64,000 nt of DNA, from contig CAZIOT010000012.1 in the NCBI GenBank assembly GCA_964540965.1, positions 1 through 64,000 on the forward strand, read 5' to 3'. Made by a program: the position numbers and the translations under genes. This document shows, piece after piece, positions 15,701 through 27,413 of the stretch (position 1 is its first letter; each line of letters starts with the position of its first letter). This DNA is from JADYZU01 sp964540965. GTDB lineage: Bacteria > Pseudomonadota > Alphaproteobacteria > Rhodobacterales > Rhodobacteraceae. Below the pieces are notes generated by a model. It was not told the origin of the DNA and made no database searches. It saw only the letters and a list, made by a program, of their open reading frames with translations.

Positions 15701-15973
15701 CCGAATGCGGCAACAATCCGCGGAAGATCGACAGATTGTCTACGCTCTATCGACAGGCGGGCATCCGGCTTTCCCGTTGCAGGACCTAGGATTATTCGGT
15801 GTCCCACATTGCGCAACGGCCGCGCGAAACCGGCATCCGCGCCGCCGGGCCGCCTTGCGCTTTGGCAACGGGGCCTGTATTTCGGTCCATCGGCGCCGGT
15901 GCCCCTTCTGGGTCCGGGCCGTGGCAGGCGGCCGCCGGGGCCGCCCGGCCTGTCATCTCCGCCGGAGGAACGC

Positions 15974-16564
15974 ATGTCCTGGACCGACGAGCGCGTCGAG
16001 ACGCTCAAGAAAATGTGGAACGAAGGCCAGTCGGCCAGCCAGATCGCCAAGGAACTGGGTGGGGTCACCCGCAATGCGGTGATCGGCAAGGTGCATCGTC
16101 TGGGCCTGTCGAACCGCGTCGGACCGGGCGGCGAAGAGCCCGCGCCTGCTGCCGCCGCCGCGCCGCGCGTCCCGCCCATGGCGGTCGAGGTCGAGATCGA
16201 GGCCGTCGAGGTCGAGATCGAAGTCGACATCGTGGAAGAGGACGAGCCGGAAGAGATCGAGGCCGCGCCCGCCCTGCCGGTGCGCAAGCAGATCATCCCC
16301 GCCGGCCAGCCGCTGCCGCCGCAACCCAGCGCCAACGAAATCTCGCCCGAGGCCTTGGCCAAGGTCAACGAAGTCGAAAAGGTCGCCCGCCGCCTGACGC
16401 TGATGGAACTGACCGAAAAGACCTGCAAATGGCCGGTCGGTGACCCCGCGACGCCGAATTTCTGGTTCTGCGGCCTTCCCGTCCAGCAGGGCAAGCCCTA
16501 TTGCGAGGCGCATGTCGGCGTCGCCTTCCAGCCGATGAGCGCAAGGCGCGACCGGCGCCGCTGA
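15974..16564 (+). CDS. gcrA: GcrA family cell-cycle regulator
   Basis: A 196-residue GcrA protein. The N-terminal helix-turn-helix is canonical (MSWTDERVETLKKMW, SASQIAKELGGVTRNAVIGK). The C-terminal domain has TCKWPVGDP and FWFCGLPVQQGKPYCEAH, where conserved Cys and His occur. GcrA binds RNA polymerase sigma70 and recognises methylated GANTC promoters in alphaproteobacteria. The linker is unusually acidic and repetitive (VEVEIEAVEVEIEVDIVEED, near 70-90), encoded by a DNA direct repeat. GGAGGAAC precedes the ATG. The longer frame upstream is noncoding. Confidence 0.95.
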   Translation: MSWTDERVETLKKMWNEGQSASQIAKELGGVTRNAVIGKVHRLGLSNRVGPGGEEPAPAAAAAPRVPPMAVEVEIEAVEVEIEVDIVEEDEPEEIEAAPALPVRKQIIPAGQPLPPQPSANEISPEALAKVNEVEKVARRLTLMELTEKTCKWPVGDPATPNFWFCGLPVQQGKPYCEAHVGVAFQPMSARRDRRR

Positions 16565-16569
16565 CGCCG

Positions 16570-16583
16570 GGCCCTTCGGGGCC
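16570..16583 (+). terminator. gcrA terminator-like hairpin with UUCG loop
   Basis: A GGCCC / GGGCC stem closed by a TTCG tetraloop begins 6 nt after the gcrA stop. The stem extends imperfectly outward. No T-tract is present. Confidence 0.45.
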
Positions 16584-16598
16584 GGGCGCGGTCAGCCG

Positions 16599-16925
16599 CC
16601 AGACCAGCACATCGCCCGCCATGATCGTCTGGACGCCCGTCAGGATGACGCGGCAGTCGGCACTGCCGTCGCCGGTCGTCTCGATCAAGAGCGCCTGATG
16701 GATGAAGGCGGACCTGATTGGCGCCAGTGAAGCCGGCGGTGCCCGTCAGGTCAGGTCCAGAGCGGTCGGGTCGATCACCTCGGCGGCGCGGCCGTTGCGC
16801 AGATCGGCCAGCGCGGCAAAGACAAAGCTGTCGGCGCCGCCCTCGCCGTAAGGGTTGTTGTTGCCGGCATCGCCAAACAGCGTATCCCCACCGGCACCGC
16901 CATAGGTGATCGGATCGCCGCAGGC
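16599..16925 (-). pseudogene. Decayed C-terminus of an RTX (hemolysin-type Ca-binding) protein
   Basis: The 493-nt interval between gcrA and rimO holds a remnant on the minus strand. It reads GGAGGDTLFGDAGNNN and GEGGADSFVFAALADL, the GGxGxDxL nonapeptide style, then DPTALDLTG and GFTGANQVRL, and finally GDGSADCRVILTGVQTIMAG, the usual end of RTX secreted proteins. The frame breaks at a tandem duplication of GTCAG (16745-16754) and again near 16697. Removing one GTCAG restores the first break. No start or N-terminal part is present, so it is a truncated, frameshifted relic. Confidence 0.6.
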
Positions 16926-17057
16926 TGCGGCCGCACTGGCAGGTCAGTCAAGAACCGTGGCATCCTTGCCGGCCATCGACCGCCCCGGTCCGGTCGCCTT
17001 GCCCTCAAGGCGTTCGACGTCGCGCGGCCCCTTCCGGCAGGGGCCCTTCCCCGCTAT

Positions 17058-18425
<1,368 letters not shown>

Positions 18426-18442
18426 CTGGGGCAAATAGTCCG

Positions 18443-19237
18443 CTAAGGGTGATCTCCAAACACTTGACGCAGTTGAGATAGGCCCAACTTTATGCCCTGC
18501 GCTCCCATGTGGTGTGAAAAAGAAACCCAGCTAGGTGCGACTAGACAATATGCGCGACCGTTCGGCAGGCATACATTCATTAAGTAGTCTTGGCCGGCGC
18601 GTCCAAACTCCAATGACCACGAATCGATCTCGATTGTCTGCGTGGGCGAAAATTCAGTGTTTATCTTTCGAAGATCGGTCGAAATTTGGAGCCAGCTACT
18701 CAGCATGTGGTAGTCAATAGGGTATGCTGAATCAGCTGCATATATCAGTTCTTCCTTCGCTTTTCTTGCGTCATAATACAAGGTTCCCCGGCACCTCGTT
18801 TCTTTGAGCGCTTCAAATACCGGATATATGTCTGAATCCGATGTATAAATGTGGATTTCGTCAGCCAGTCCCATGAGGGCATACCTAATTGCGTCCACAG
18901 CAATCCAAGTATCCACCCCTTTCTGCTCAAGTGACGATCGAACTTCTGCTGAACCACTCCCTGCTTTGAGTCGAGTTAATCCATCACGCACCGAAAAATT
19001 CGGATGCGATCTAATTGCATCCAGAAAGGTCGCCTTAGCCTTCAACCTCCCTGCATGATCTGCGTCGCTTTCCGTTGGCTTTTTTACAGGTAGTGCATCG
19101 TAGAAAATTCCACGATGGACGTCCATGCCTACCGCCGACCAGCCAATCTGACGCACCGGTCCCCCAATATCTTCTTGGAAGTCGTTGCAAAGTCGGACGA
19201 AGAATGCGCCATCGATTAGGACATACTTGATTGGCAT
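18443..19237 (-). CDS. NYN domain-containing protein (putative PIN-like RNase), AT-richer insert
   Basis: A 264-residue protein with the NYN (DUF88/LabA-type) pattern. YVLIDGAFFVR at 5-15 provides the first catalytic Asp, QKGVDTWIAVDAIRYAL near 105-121 the second acidic cluster, and DEIHIYTSDSDIYPVFEAL near 126-144 the third. The PIN-like fold binds a metal and usually cuts RNA. The C-terminal 90 residues match no domain I know. The gene is visibly poorer in GC than rimO and lepA on either side and uses many A/T-ending codons. It stands alone, suggesting recent transfer, possibly a defence or RNA-processing function. Confidence 0.8.
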   Translation of the reverse strand: MPIKYVLIDGAFFVRLCNDFQEDIGGPVRQIGWSAVGMDVHRGIFYDALPVKKPTESDADHAGRLKAKATFLDAIRSHPNFSVRDGLTRLKAGSGSAEVRSSLEQKGVDTWIAVDAIRYALMGLADEIHIYTSDSDIYPVFEALKETRCRGTLYYDARKAKEELIYAADSAYPIDYHMLSSWLQISTDLRKINTEFSPTQTIEIDSWSLEFGRAGQDYLMNVCLPNGRAYCLVAPSWVSFSHHMGAQGIKLGLSQLRQVFGDHP

Positions 19238-19300
19238 TGCTTTCTCGCGCTGAAGGGAAGAGCAACGGTTGAATGCGCCAGTCGGTGACTGAGATAGATC

Positions 19301-21100
<1,800 letters not shown>

Positions 21101-21437
21101 CTGGCACGCCTGAAAGGGATCACCGCCACATGGCCGAAGGGGGCCGTTTTGGCAAGGGGCGCACAAGGGCGGCGGCACCGCCCGGACAGCCCGCCGGCGT
21201 CGCTGATTCTATGCCGCGCGCCCTGCCGCACCGGGCAGGGCGAGCGATTGCATACAATCGCACACAATCCCTTCGTCAACGCGCCGCGGCCAAGTCCTTG
21301 CCCGCAAACGGGGTTTAGCGCCATCAGCCCTGACACCGGCGATGCTGCACCGCCGCGCCCTTGCGCGGGCATCACGCCGGGTTTACCAGAGGGCGCGTTT
21401 TCAACCCCTTCTCCAACCTGCGAAGGATCCCTCCGCC
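21101..21437. promoter_or_regulatory. Divergent intergenic region lepA / mdh
   Basis: No gene is supported in these 337 bases. They separate the divergently transcribed lepA and mdh and must carry both promoters. A TACAAT box near 21254 inside an ATTGCATACAATCGCACAC stretch is the most promoter-like segment, but no good -35 partner was found. Confidence 0.35.
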
Positions 21438-22400
21438 ATGGCCAGACCCAAGATCGCCCTGATCGGCGCCGGACAGATCGGCGGCACGCTTGCCCATCTT
21501 GTCGCGCTCAAGGAACTGGGCGATGTCGTCCTGTTCGACATTGCCGAAGGCACCCCGCAGGGCAAGTCGCTCGACATTGCCGAGGCCGGGCCCTCGGCCG
21601 GGTTCGATGCCAGCCTGACCGGCGCCAATGACTACAGCGCCATCGCCGGTGCCGATGTCTGCATCGTCACCGCCGGTGTGCCCCGCAAGCCGGGGATGAG
21701 CCGCGATGACCTTCTGGGCATCAACCTCAAGGTGATGAAGTCGGTGGGCGAAGGCATCAAGGCCCATGCGCCCGGTGCCTTTGTCATCTGCATCACCAAC
21801 CCGCTTGACGCGATGGTCTGGGCGCTGCGCGAATTCTCGGGCCTGCCGCATGAAAAGGTCGTGGGCATGGCCGGCGTGCTGGACTCGGCCCGCTTCCGCC
21901 ATTTCCTTTCGCTCGAATTCGGCGTGTCGATGAAGGACGTCACCGCCTTTGTTCTTGGCGGCCACGGCGACACGATGGTGCCGCTGGTCCGGTATTCGAC
22001 CGTCGCCGGCATCCCGCTGCCCGATCTGGTCAAGATGGGCTGGACCACGCAGGAAAAGCTTGACGCCATCGTCCAGCGCACCCGCGACGGCGGGGCCGAG
22101 ATCGTCGGCCTGCTCAAGACGGGTTCGGCCTTCTACGCCCCCGCGACGGCGGCCATCGAAATGGCCGAGGCGTTCCTCAAGGACCAGAAGCGCGTGCTGC
22201 CCTGCGCCGCCTTTGTCGATGGCGCCTATGGCCAGTCGGGCCTGTATGTCGGCGTGCCGACGGTGATCGGCGCCGGCGGCATCGAGAAGGTGATCGAGAT
22301 CTCGCTCGCCCGCGACGAACAGGCGATGTTCGACAAGTCGGTCGATGCGGTGAAGGGCCTGATCGCTGCCTGCAAGGGCATCGAACCCAGCCTCGCGTAA
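21438..22400 (+). CDS. mdh: Malate dehydrogenase
   Basis: A 320-residue NAD-dependent enzyme of the LDH-like malate dehydrogenase group. It has the dinucleotide fold GAGQIGGTLAHL at 8-19, the substrate-loop VPRKPGMSRDDLL near 80, NPLDAMVW near 119, and the catalytic His in GGHGDTMVPLVRYSTVAG near 176. It interconverts malate and oxaloacetate in the TCA cycle. In Rhodobacteraceae mdh is usually close to the suc genes, as here (2.5 kb upstream of sucC). It converges tail to tail with the glycosyltransferase gene, 3 nt apart. Confidence 0.96.
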   Translation: MARPKIALIGAGQIGGTLAHLVALKELGDVVLFDIAEGTPQGKSLDIAEAGPSAGFDASLTGANDYSAIAGADVCIVTAGVPRKPGMSRDDLLGINLKVMKSVGEGIKAHAPGAFVICITNPLDAMVWALREFSGLPHEKVVGMAGVLDSARFRHFLSLEFGVSMKDVTAFVLGGHGDTMVPLVRYSTVAGIPLPDLVKMGWTTQEKLDAIVQRTRDGGAEIVGLLKTGSAFYAPATAAIEMAEAFLKDQKRVLPCAAFVDGAYGQSGLYVGVPTVIGAGGIEKVIEISLARDEQAMFDKSVDAVKGLIAACKGIEPSLA

Positions 22401-22403
22401 TGC

Positions 22404-23441
22404 CTAGGGCCGCGGCGGGCGCCCGGTGATCCGTGACACCAGCGCCCGCACCCCGTGCTTCACGGTTTGCAGGTCGCGGCGCGGGGCCCAGCGCAATTCG
22501 TGGGCATCGTAGGCGGCCGCGTCAAAGCCGCCTGCGCCGGGGAAAAGCGCGGCGGCCTGACCGGCAAGATCGGTTGCATTGTCGATCAGAAGACCCAGAG
22601 CCCCGAGCGCGGTTTCGCGCCCGGGGTCGAGCAGTTTCAGCCGCCGATAGACCGCCTCGCCTGCCTCCCGGTCGGCGCCGGCGGCATGGACCGCGGCCAG
22701 CTGGTTGCGCGTCGCGGCATGGCTGTCGGGAAAGGCGCGCCATTCCGGTTGCTGGTCGATCTTGCGACGCTTCTTGGCGACCCAGGCTGCCGGGGTCAGC
22801 CCGTCGAAATGCAGGACCGCATGATCGGCCAGAACCGCCATACGGGCGGGATCGGCGTTGTCGGGGACATGGATCCCGGCAGCAAGCCCGCGCCCGGTCC
22901 GAAAAAAGCTCTTGCCGCCGGTATAGCCTGCCATGCCGCGGCTCAACAACGGGGCGGCGGCGCCGTCGATGCGATCAATGGTGTCTTGCAGCGCCGGACC
23001 GTGGATCTGGTGGCGGAAGCGGCCGTCGAAGATATTGCCCCGGTCGATCCTGCCGGAATGCACCCGCTCCACCACATTGACCAGCGCATGGGTCCGCTCC
23101 TCGGGCACCGCGGCCAGCCTCTCGCCGATGTCGCCGGGCCCCCAAAGGAATTCGTCGGCATCGACATGCAGCACCCAGGGGTAGCGCGCCGACTCCAGCA
23201 CGACCCCCAGGTTCAGCCGCTGCCGCCCCGACGCGGGCCAGGGCCGCCCGCCCGGAAACTGCTGCCACCACGACCCGGTGCAGCAGGTCACCCGCACGCG
23301 GTCCGCCTGCCGCAGGGTTTCGGCCAGCTCCTCGTCGGGGCGGTCAAGGAAAAGATGCACCTCGGCCGCGCCAAGGGCCAGCGCATGGGCCGCGAAGGCC
23401 ATGACAAGCTGCGGCGGCTCGCTTACCGTCGCCGCGACCAT
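22404..23441 (-). CDS. Glycosyltransferase family 2-like protein
   Basis: About 345 residues starting MVAATVSEPPQLVMAFAAH. The N-terminal half resembles the Glyco_tranf_2_4 group common in Rhodobacteraceae: a nucleotide-sugar fold with the DxD-type motif VLHVDADEFLW near residue 90, followed by a GDIGERLAAVPEE segment. The C-terminal half (GLTPAAWVAKKRRKIDQQPE, then a helical region) is typical of this group. No signal or membrane helix. Alternative start: GTG at 23459. Acceptor and sugar are unknown. It is divergent from the exported protein gene. Confidence 0.7.
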   Translation of the reverse strand: MVAATVSEPPQLVMAFAAHALALGAAEVHLFLDRPDEELAETLRQADRVRVTCCTGSWWQQFPGGRPWPASGRQRLNLGVVLESARYPWVLHVDADEFLWGPGDIGERLAAVPEERTHALVNVVERVHSGRIDRGNIFDGRFRHQIHGPALQDTIDRIDGAAAPLLSRGMAGYTGGKSFFRTGRGLAAGIHVPDNADPARMAVLADHAVLHFDGLTPAAWVAKKRRKIDQQPEWRAFPDSHAATRNQLAAVHAAGADREAGEAVYRRLKLLDPGRETALGALGLLIDNATDLAGQAAALFPGAGGFDAAAYDAHELRWAPRRDLQTVKHGVRALVSRITGRPPRP

Positions 23442-23539
23442 CCATTCTGCGCCTGTCACATAGCCCCCCGCCTTTGCATTATATGACAGAAGGAAACCGT
23501 GCCGATGGCAAGGATGAATCAAGGTTCAGGAGGAACCCG

Positions 23540-24721
23540 ATGCGCCCGTTTCTGATGCCCCTTCTTGCAGCCCTCGCCGCCCCCGCGGCGGCCGACACCG
23601 ATGTCTCGGCCCTGATCCGCGACCGCGGCCTTGCCGGGGCCGAGGCCGACCTTGCCGCCATCGCCGCACCCACCGCCTCGGACCTGTTCGGGCTGGGCGG
23701 GGTGCGCTTTCTGCGCGGCATCGAACGCGCGCTGCAGACCCGCTATCAGACCGGACTCAGCCCGGTTGTCGGCATGCTGGGCGTGCCGCTCCTGCGCCTG
23801 CCGATCCCCGAAAACCCCAACCCGGCCCCGTTCGAGCCCGCAACCGTCACCACGCTGTTTTCCACCGCGCTGGGCGACATGGAGGGCGCCGTCACCGCCC
23901 TTGACGGGATCGAGGGCGAGGTTGCCGTCCGCATCGACACCGGCGACATCTGGTTCGACATCGACGGCAACGGCAGCCGCGGCGAGGGCGAGGAGATGGC
24001 CGCGGTGGTGTCCTTCGGTCTTGGACTGCAACTGCCGTCCATCACCGTGCAATTCGACACCGCCGATGCCGCCTGGCTGCGCGCCTATGCCAATCTTCTG
24101 GCCGGCGTGTCGGAAACCGTGCTTGCCTTTGACCCGACCGAGGCGATTGCCAGCATCCACGAGGCGACCGCCGCGCTGGACGCGATCAATGCCGAAGGCG
24201 GCGCGCCCTGGGGCACCGGCCTGCATCATGAAATCGGCACCTATGTCGATTATGCCGCCATCGTGCTGACCGCAGTCCAGGTCCGCCCCGATCCCGCCCG
24301 TCTTGCCGCCGCCCGCGACCATTTCCTGGCCACCGTGCAGGACAACCGCCGCTTCTGGACCGAAGTCGCGCGCGAGACCGACAACGACGCAGAATGGATT
24401 CCGAACAAGCACCAGCAATCGGCCACCGGCCTGGTCTTTCCGCCCGACACCGGCACCTTGTGGCTTGCCGTTCTGGACGATGCCGAGGCGGTGCTGACCG
24501 GGCAGGCGCTGATCCCGTTCTGGCGGCTGGCGGGCGATGCCGGCATCGACCTGTCGGCGCTGATCGCCGACCCGCCGGTGATGGATGTGATCGGGCTGGC
24601 GCAGGGCAGCGCCCTGTTGCCCTATGTCCGCCACGGCCGGGTGATGAACGCCAATTCCCTGACCATGTTCAGCGCCATGATCGGCGGCGATGCCGGCCTG
24701 TTCATGGTCATGCTGAACTAG
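23540..24721 (+). CDS. Exported protein of unknown function
   Basis: A 393-residue protein with a signal peptide (MRPFLMPLLAALAAPAAAD). It has no cysteine at the cleavage site, so it is periplasmic rather than a lipoprotein. I recognise no domain. The mature protein is acidic, mostly alpha-helical in character, and has GEVAVRIDTGDIWFDIDGNG near 135-155, whose DxDGNGS part resembles a calcium-binding loop. A strong AGGAGG precedes the ATG. It lies between mdh and sucC but is followed by a separate promoter region, so it is probably its own unit. Confidence 0.7.
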   Translation: MRPFLMPLLAALAAPAAADTDVSALIRDRGLAGAEADLAAIAAPTASDLFGLGGVRFLRGIERALQTRYQTGLSPVVGMLGVPLLRLPIPENPNPAPFEPATVTTLFSTALGDMEGAVTALDGIEGEVAVRIDTGDIWFDIDGNGSRGEGEEMAAVVSFGLGLQLPSITVQFDTADAAWLRAYANLLAGVSETVLAFDPTEAIASIHEATAALDAINAEGGAPWGTGLHHEIGTYVDYAAIVLTAVQVRPDPARLAAARDHFLATVQDNRRFWTEVARETDNDAEWIPNKHQQSATGLVFPPDTGTLWLAVLDDAEAVLTGQALIPFWRLAGDAGIDLSALIADPPVMDVIGLAQGSALLPYVRHGRVMNANSLTMFSAMIGGDAGLFMVMLN

Positions 24722-24765
24722 CCGCGACTCGGCCCGACCCCTGTTACCGCTCGCATCCCGCCACA

Positions 24766-24796
24766 TGTGATCACACCCCGGAATTGCGTGATCACA
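24766..24796. promoter_or_regulatory. Twin TGTGATCACA-type operators upstream of sucC
   Basis: TGTGATCACA at 24766-24775 and CGTGATCACA at 24787-24796 are palindromes whose centres are exactly 21 bp apart, two helical turns. They lie 94-124 nt before sucC and 45 nt after the preceding stop. This is the arrangement expected for cooperative binding of a dimeric regulator (GntR-FCD or CRP/FNR type are possibilities) controlling the TCA operon. Confidence 0.6.
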
Positions 24797-24889
24797 AATG
24801 TCGGTTTTTTCGTTGCGCGCGTTAAATCCCTGTTCTGACTTTTGGTCCCATATGCTTAGAGGGCGCCAGATCAAAGCCAAGGGGTCGCG

Positions 24890-26083
24890 ATGAACATCCA
24901 CGAATACCAGGCCAAGGCCCTGTTGCGCAGCTATGGCGCCCCGGTCAGCGACGGCCGCGCCGTCACCCGCGCCGAGGACGCGAAATCCGCCGCGGGCGAA
25001 CTGGGCGGTCCGATCTGGGTCGTCAAGGCGCAGATCCACGCCGGCGGCCGCGGCAAGGGCAGGTTCAAGGAATCCGAGGCCGGCGAAAAAGGCGGCGTCC
25101 GCGTCACCACTTCGGTCGAACAGGCGGCCGAGGATGCCCGCCGGATGCTGGGCCGCACCCTTGTCACCGCGCAGACCGGCGCCGCCGGCAAGCAGGTCAA
25201 CCGCATCTATATCGAAGACGGTTCCAATATCGCCAAGGAACTGTATCTGGCGCTGCTCGTCGACCGCAAGTCGAGCCGGATTTCCTTTGTCGCCTCGACC
25301 GAGGGCGGGATGGACATCGAACAGGTCGCCCATGACACGCCCGAACGCATCCTGTCGTTCAGCGTCGATCCGGCGACGGGATATCAGCCCTTCCACGGCC
25401 GCCGCATCGCCTTTGCCCTTGGGCTGAAGGGCGATCAGGTCAAACAATGCGTCAAGCTGATGGGCACCCTCTATCGCGCCTTCGTCGAGAAGGACATGGA
25501 GATGCTGGAAATCAACCCGCTCATCATCACCGACAAGGGCGATCTCAAGTGCCTTGATGCCAAGATGGGCTTTGACAACAACGCGCTTTACCGCCAGCCC
25601 GACGTGCTGGCCCTGCGTGACGAGACCGAGGAAGACCCCAAGGAACTCGCCGCGTCGAAATTCGACCTGAACTACATCGCGCTCGACGGTGAAATCGGCT
25701 GCATGGTCAACGGCGCCGGCCTTGCCATGGCGACGATGGACATCATCAAGCTCTATGGCGCGGAACCCGCCAATTTCCTCGACGTCGGCGGCGGCGCGTC
25801 GAAGGAGAAGGTGACGGAAGCCTTCAAGATCATCACGAGCGACCCGAATGTGAAGGGCATCCTCGTCAACATCTTTGGCGGCATCATGCGCTGCGACATC
25901 ATCGCCGAAGGCATCATCGCCGCGGTCAAGGAAGTCGGCCTGTCGGTCCCGCTGGTGGTGCGGCTTGAGGGCACCAATGTCGAAATCGGCAAGCAGATCA
26001 TCCGCGAAAGCGGCCTGAACGTGATTCCGGCCGACGACCTGCGCGACGGGGCAGAGAAGATCGTGAAGGCGGTGAAGGGGTGA
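24890..26083 (+). CDS. sucC: Succinyl-CoA ligase (ADP-forming), beta subunit
   Basis: A 397-residue ATP-grasp subunit that, with SucD, converts succinyl-CoA to succinate with nucleotide triphosphate formation. Signature pieces are MNIHEYQAKALLRSYGAPV at the N-terminus, KAQIHAGGRGKGRFKES near 45-62, EINPLIIT near 205, LDGEIGCMVNGAGLAMATMD near 265, and the C-terminal NIFGGIMRCD and EGTNVEIGKQII. It heads the suc operon. A small gene with a GTG start follows after 4 nt. Confidence 0.97.
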   Translation: MNIHEYQAKALLRSYGAPVSDGRAVTRAEDAKSAAGELGGPIWVVKAQIHAGGRGKGRFKESEAGEKGGVRVTTSVEQAAEDARRMLGRTLVTAQTGAAGKQVNRIYIEDGSNIAKELYLALLVDRKSSRISFVASTEGGMDIEQVAHDTPERILSFSVDPATGYQPFHGRRIAFALGLKGDQVKQCVKLMGTLYRAFVEKDMEMLEINPLIITDKGDLKCLDAKMGFDNNALYRQPDVLALRDETEEDPKELAASKFDLNYIALDGEIGCMVNGAGLAMATMDIIKLYGAEPANFLDVGGGASKEKVTEAFKIITSDPNVKGILVNIFGGIMRCDIIAEGIIAAVKEVGLSVPLVVRLEGTNVEIGKQIIRESGLNVIPADDLRDGAEKIVKAVKG

Positions 26084-26087
26084 TCGC

Positions 26088-26510
26088 GTGGCGCTGCTGC
26101 TGAAGATCGACCCCGAGGCGCTGCGCGACGGCGATGCCGTGGTGCCGCGCATGAAGTCGGCGGCGCTGACGCCCGCCGACATCGGCCAGACCGTCTATGT
26201 CTGGCTCGGGGACGCCCCCTCGGCCCCCGGCGCCCTGCATTCGCGCACCGTCCTGGCCGGATTCGAGCCGCTGAAGATGGCGCAGATCCGCGACCCGTCC
26301 AAACTCAAGAACGCCTACCGTCTGACCCTCGCGCCGGATCAGGCGCGACCCTCCGCTCCGCTGACCACGCGGGATCTTGGCCCCTATCGCTATGTCGAGG
26401 GCGCCGATGGCATCGAAAGCCTTGGGCGCATCCACCGCGACCGCAACGACAAGATCCTGCGCCTCACGAATGCCGAAGCTGCCGTACTTGGCGAACGCTT
26501 CCCGAACTAG
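26088..26510 (+). CDS. Small protein of unknown function between sucC and sucD
   Basis: A 140-residue cytoplasmic protein starting at a GTG 4 nt after sucC and ending 9 nt before sucD, so almost certainly co-transcribed and perhaps translationally coupled. There is no signal, membrane helix or Cys pair. Segments such as IGQTVYVWLGDAP, RTVLAGFEPLKMAQIRD and DARNDKIL-like charged stretches do not match a family I can name. Its position inside the succinyl-CoA ligase genes suggests a link to that enzyme, but that is inference from location. Confidence 0.7.
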   Translation: MALLLKIDPEALRDGDAVVPRMKSAALTPADIGQTVYVWLGDAPSAPGALHSRTVLAGFEPLKMAQIRDPSKLKNAYRLTLAPDQARPSAPLTTRDLGPYRYVEGADGIESLGRIHRDRNDKILRLTNAEAAVLGERFPN

Positions 26511-26519
26511 GAAACGACC

Positions 26520-27404
26520 ATGTCCGTCCTTGTCGACAAGACTACCAAACTGATCTGCCAGGGCTTTACCGGCTCGCAGGGCACGTTCCATTCCGAACAG
26601 GCCATCGCCTATGGCACGAAGATGGTCGGCGGCGTCACCCCCGGCAAGGGCGGGACCACCCATCTGGACCTGCCGGTGTTCGATAGCGTGCACGAGGCGG
26701 TGGAGCGGACCGGCGCCGATGCGACCGTCATCTACGTCCCGCCGCCCTTCGCCGCCGATTCGATCCTCGAGGCGATCGACGCCGAAATCCCGCTGATCGT
26801 CGCCATCACCGAAGGCATTCCCGTGCTCGACATGATGAAGGTCAAGCGCGCGCTGGCCAATTCGAAGTCGCGCCTGATCGGGCCCAACTGCCCCGGCATC
26901 ATGACGCCCGACGAATGCAAGATCGGCATCATGCCGGGCTCGATCTTCCGCCGCGGCAGCGTCGGCGTGGTCAGCCGCTCGGGCACGCTGACCTATGAGG
27001 CGGTCAAGCAGACCTCGGACGTGGGGCTGGGCCAGTCCAGCGCCGTCGGCATCGGCGGCGACCCGATCAAGGGGATGGAGCATATCGACGTGCTCGAGAT
27101 GTTCCTCGCCGACCCCGAGACGACCTCGATCATCATGATCGGCGAAATCGGCGGTTCCGCCGAAGAGGACGCCGCCCGCTTTCTTGCCGATGAAAAGCGC
27201 AAAGGTCGGTGGAAGCCGACCGCAGGCTTCATCGCCGGCCGCACCGCGCCCAAGGGCCGCCGCATGGGCCATGCCGGCGCCATCGTCTCGGGCGGTTCGG
27301 GCGACGCGGAATCCAAGATCGAGGCGATGAAATCGGCCGGTATCGTCGTCGCCGACAGCCCCGCCGGGCTGGGCGAGGCGGTGCTCAAGGCGATCAAGGG
27401 TTAG
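26520..27404 (+). CDS. sucD: Succinyl-CoA ligase (ADP-forming), alpha subunit
   Basis: A 294-residue subunit carrying the CoA site and the phosphohistidine. It has QGFTGSQGTFHSEQAIAYGT near 15-34, VGGVTPGKGG near 37, GPNCPGIMTPDECKIGIMPG near 121-140, and the active His in RRMGHAGAIVSGGSG near 247. It completes the SucCD heterotetramer. ATG 26520 follows AGGAAA. A lipoprotein gene follows 9 nt downstream. Confidence 0.97.
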   Translation: MSVLVDKTTKLICQGFTGSQGTFHSEQAIAYGTKMVGGVTPGKGGTTHLDLPVFDSVHEAVERTGADATVIYVPPPFAADSILEAIDAEIPLIVAITEGIPVLDMMKVKRALANSKSRLIGPNCPGIMTPDECKIGIMPGSIFRRGSVGVVSRSGTLTYEAVKQTSDVGLGQSSAVGIGGDPIKGMEHIDVLEMFLADPETTSIIMIGEIGGSAEEDAARFLADEKRKGRWKPTAGFIAGRTAPKGRRMGHAGAIVSGGSGDAESKIEAMKSAGIVVADSPAGLGEAVLKAIKG

Positions 27405-27413
27405 GAGGCGGTC

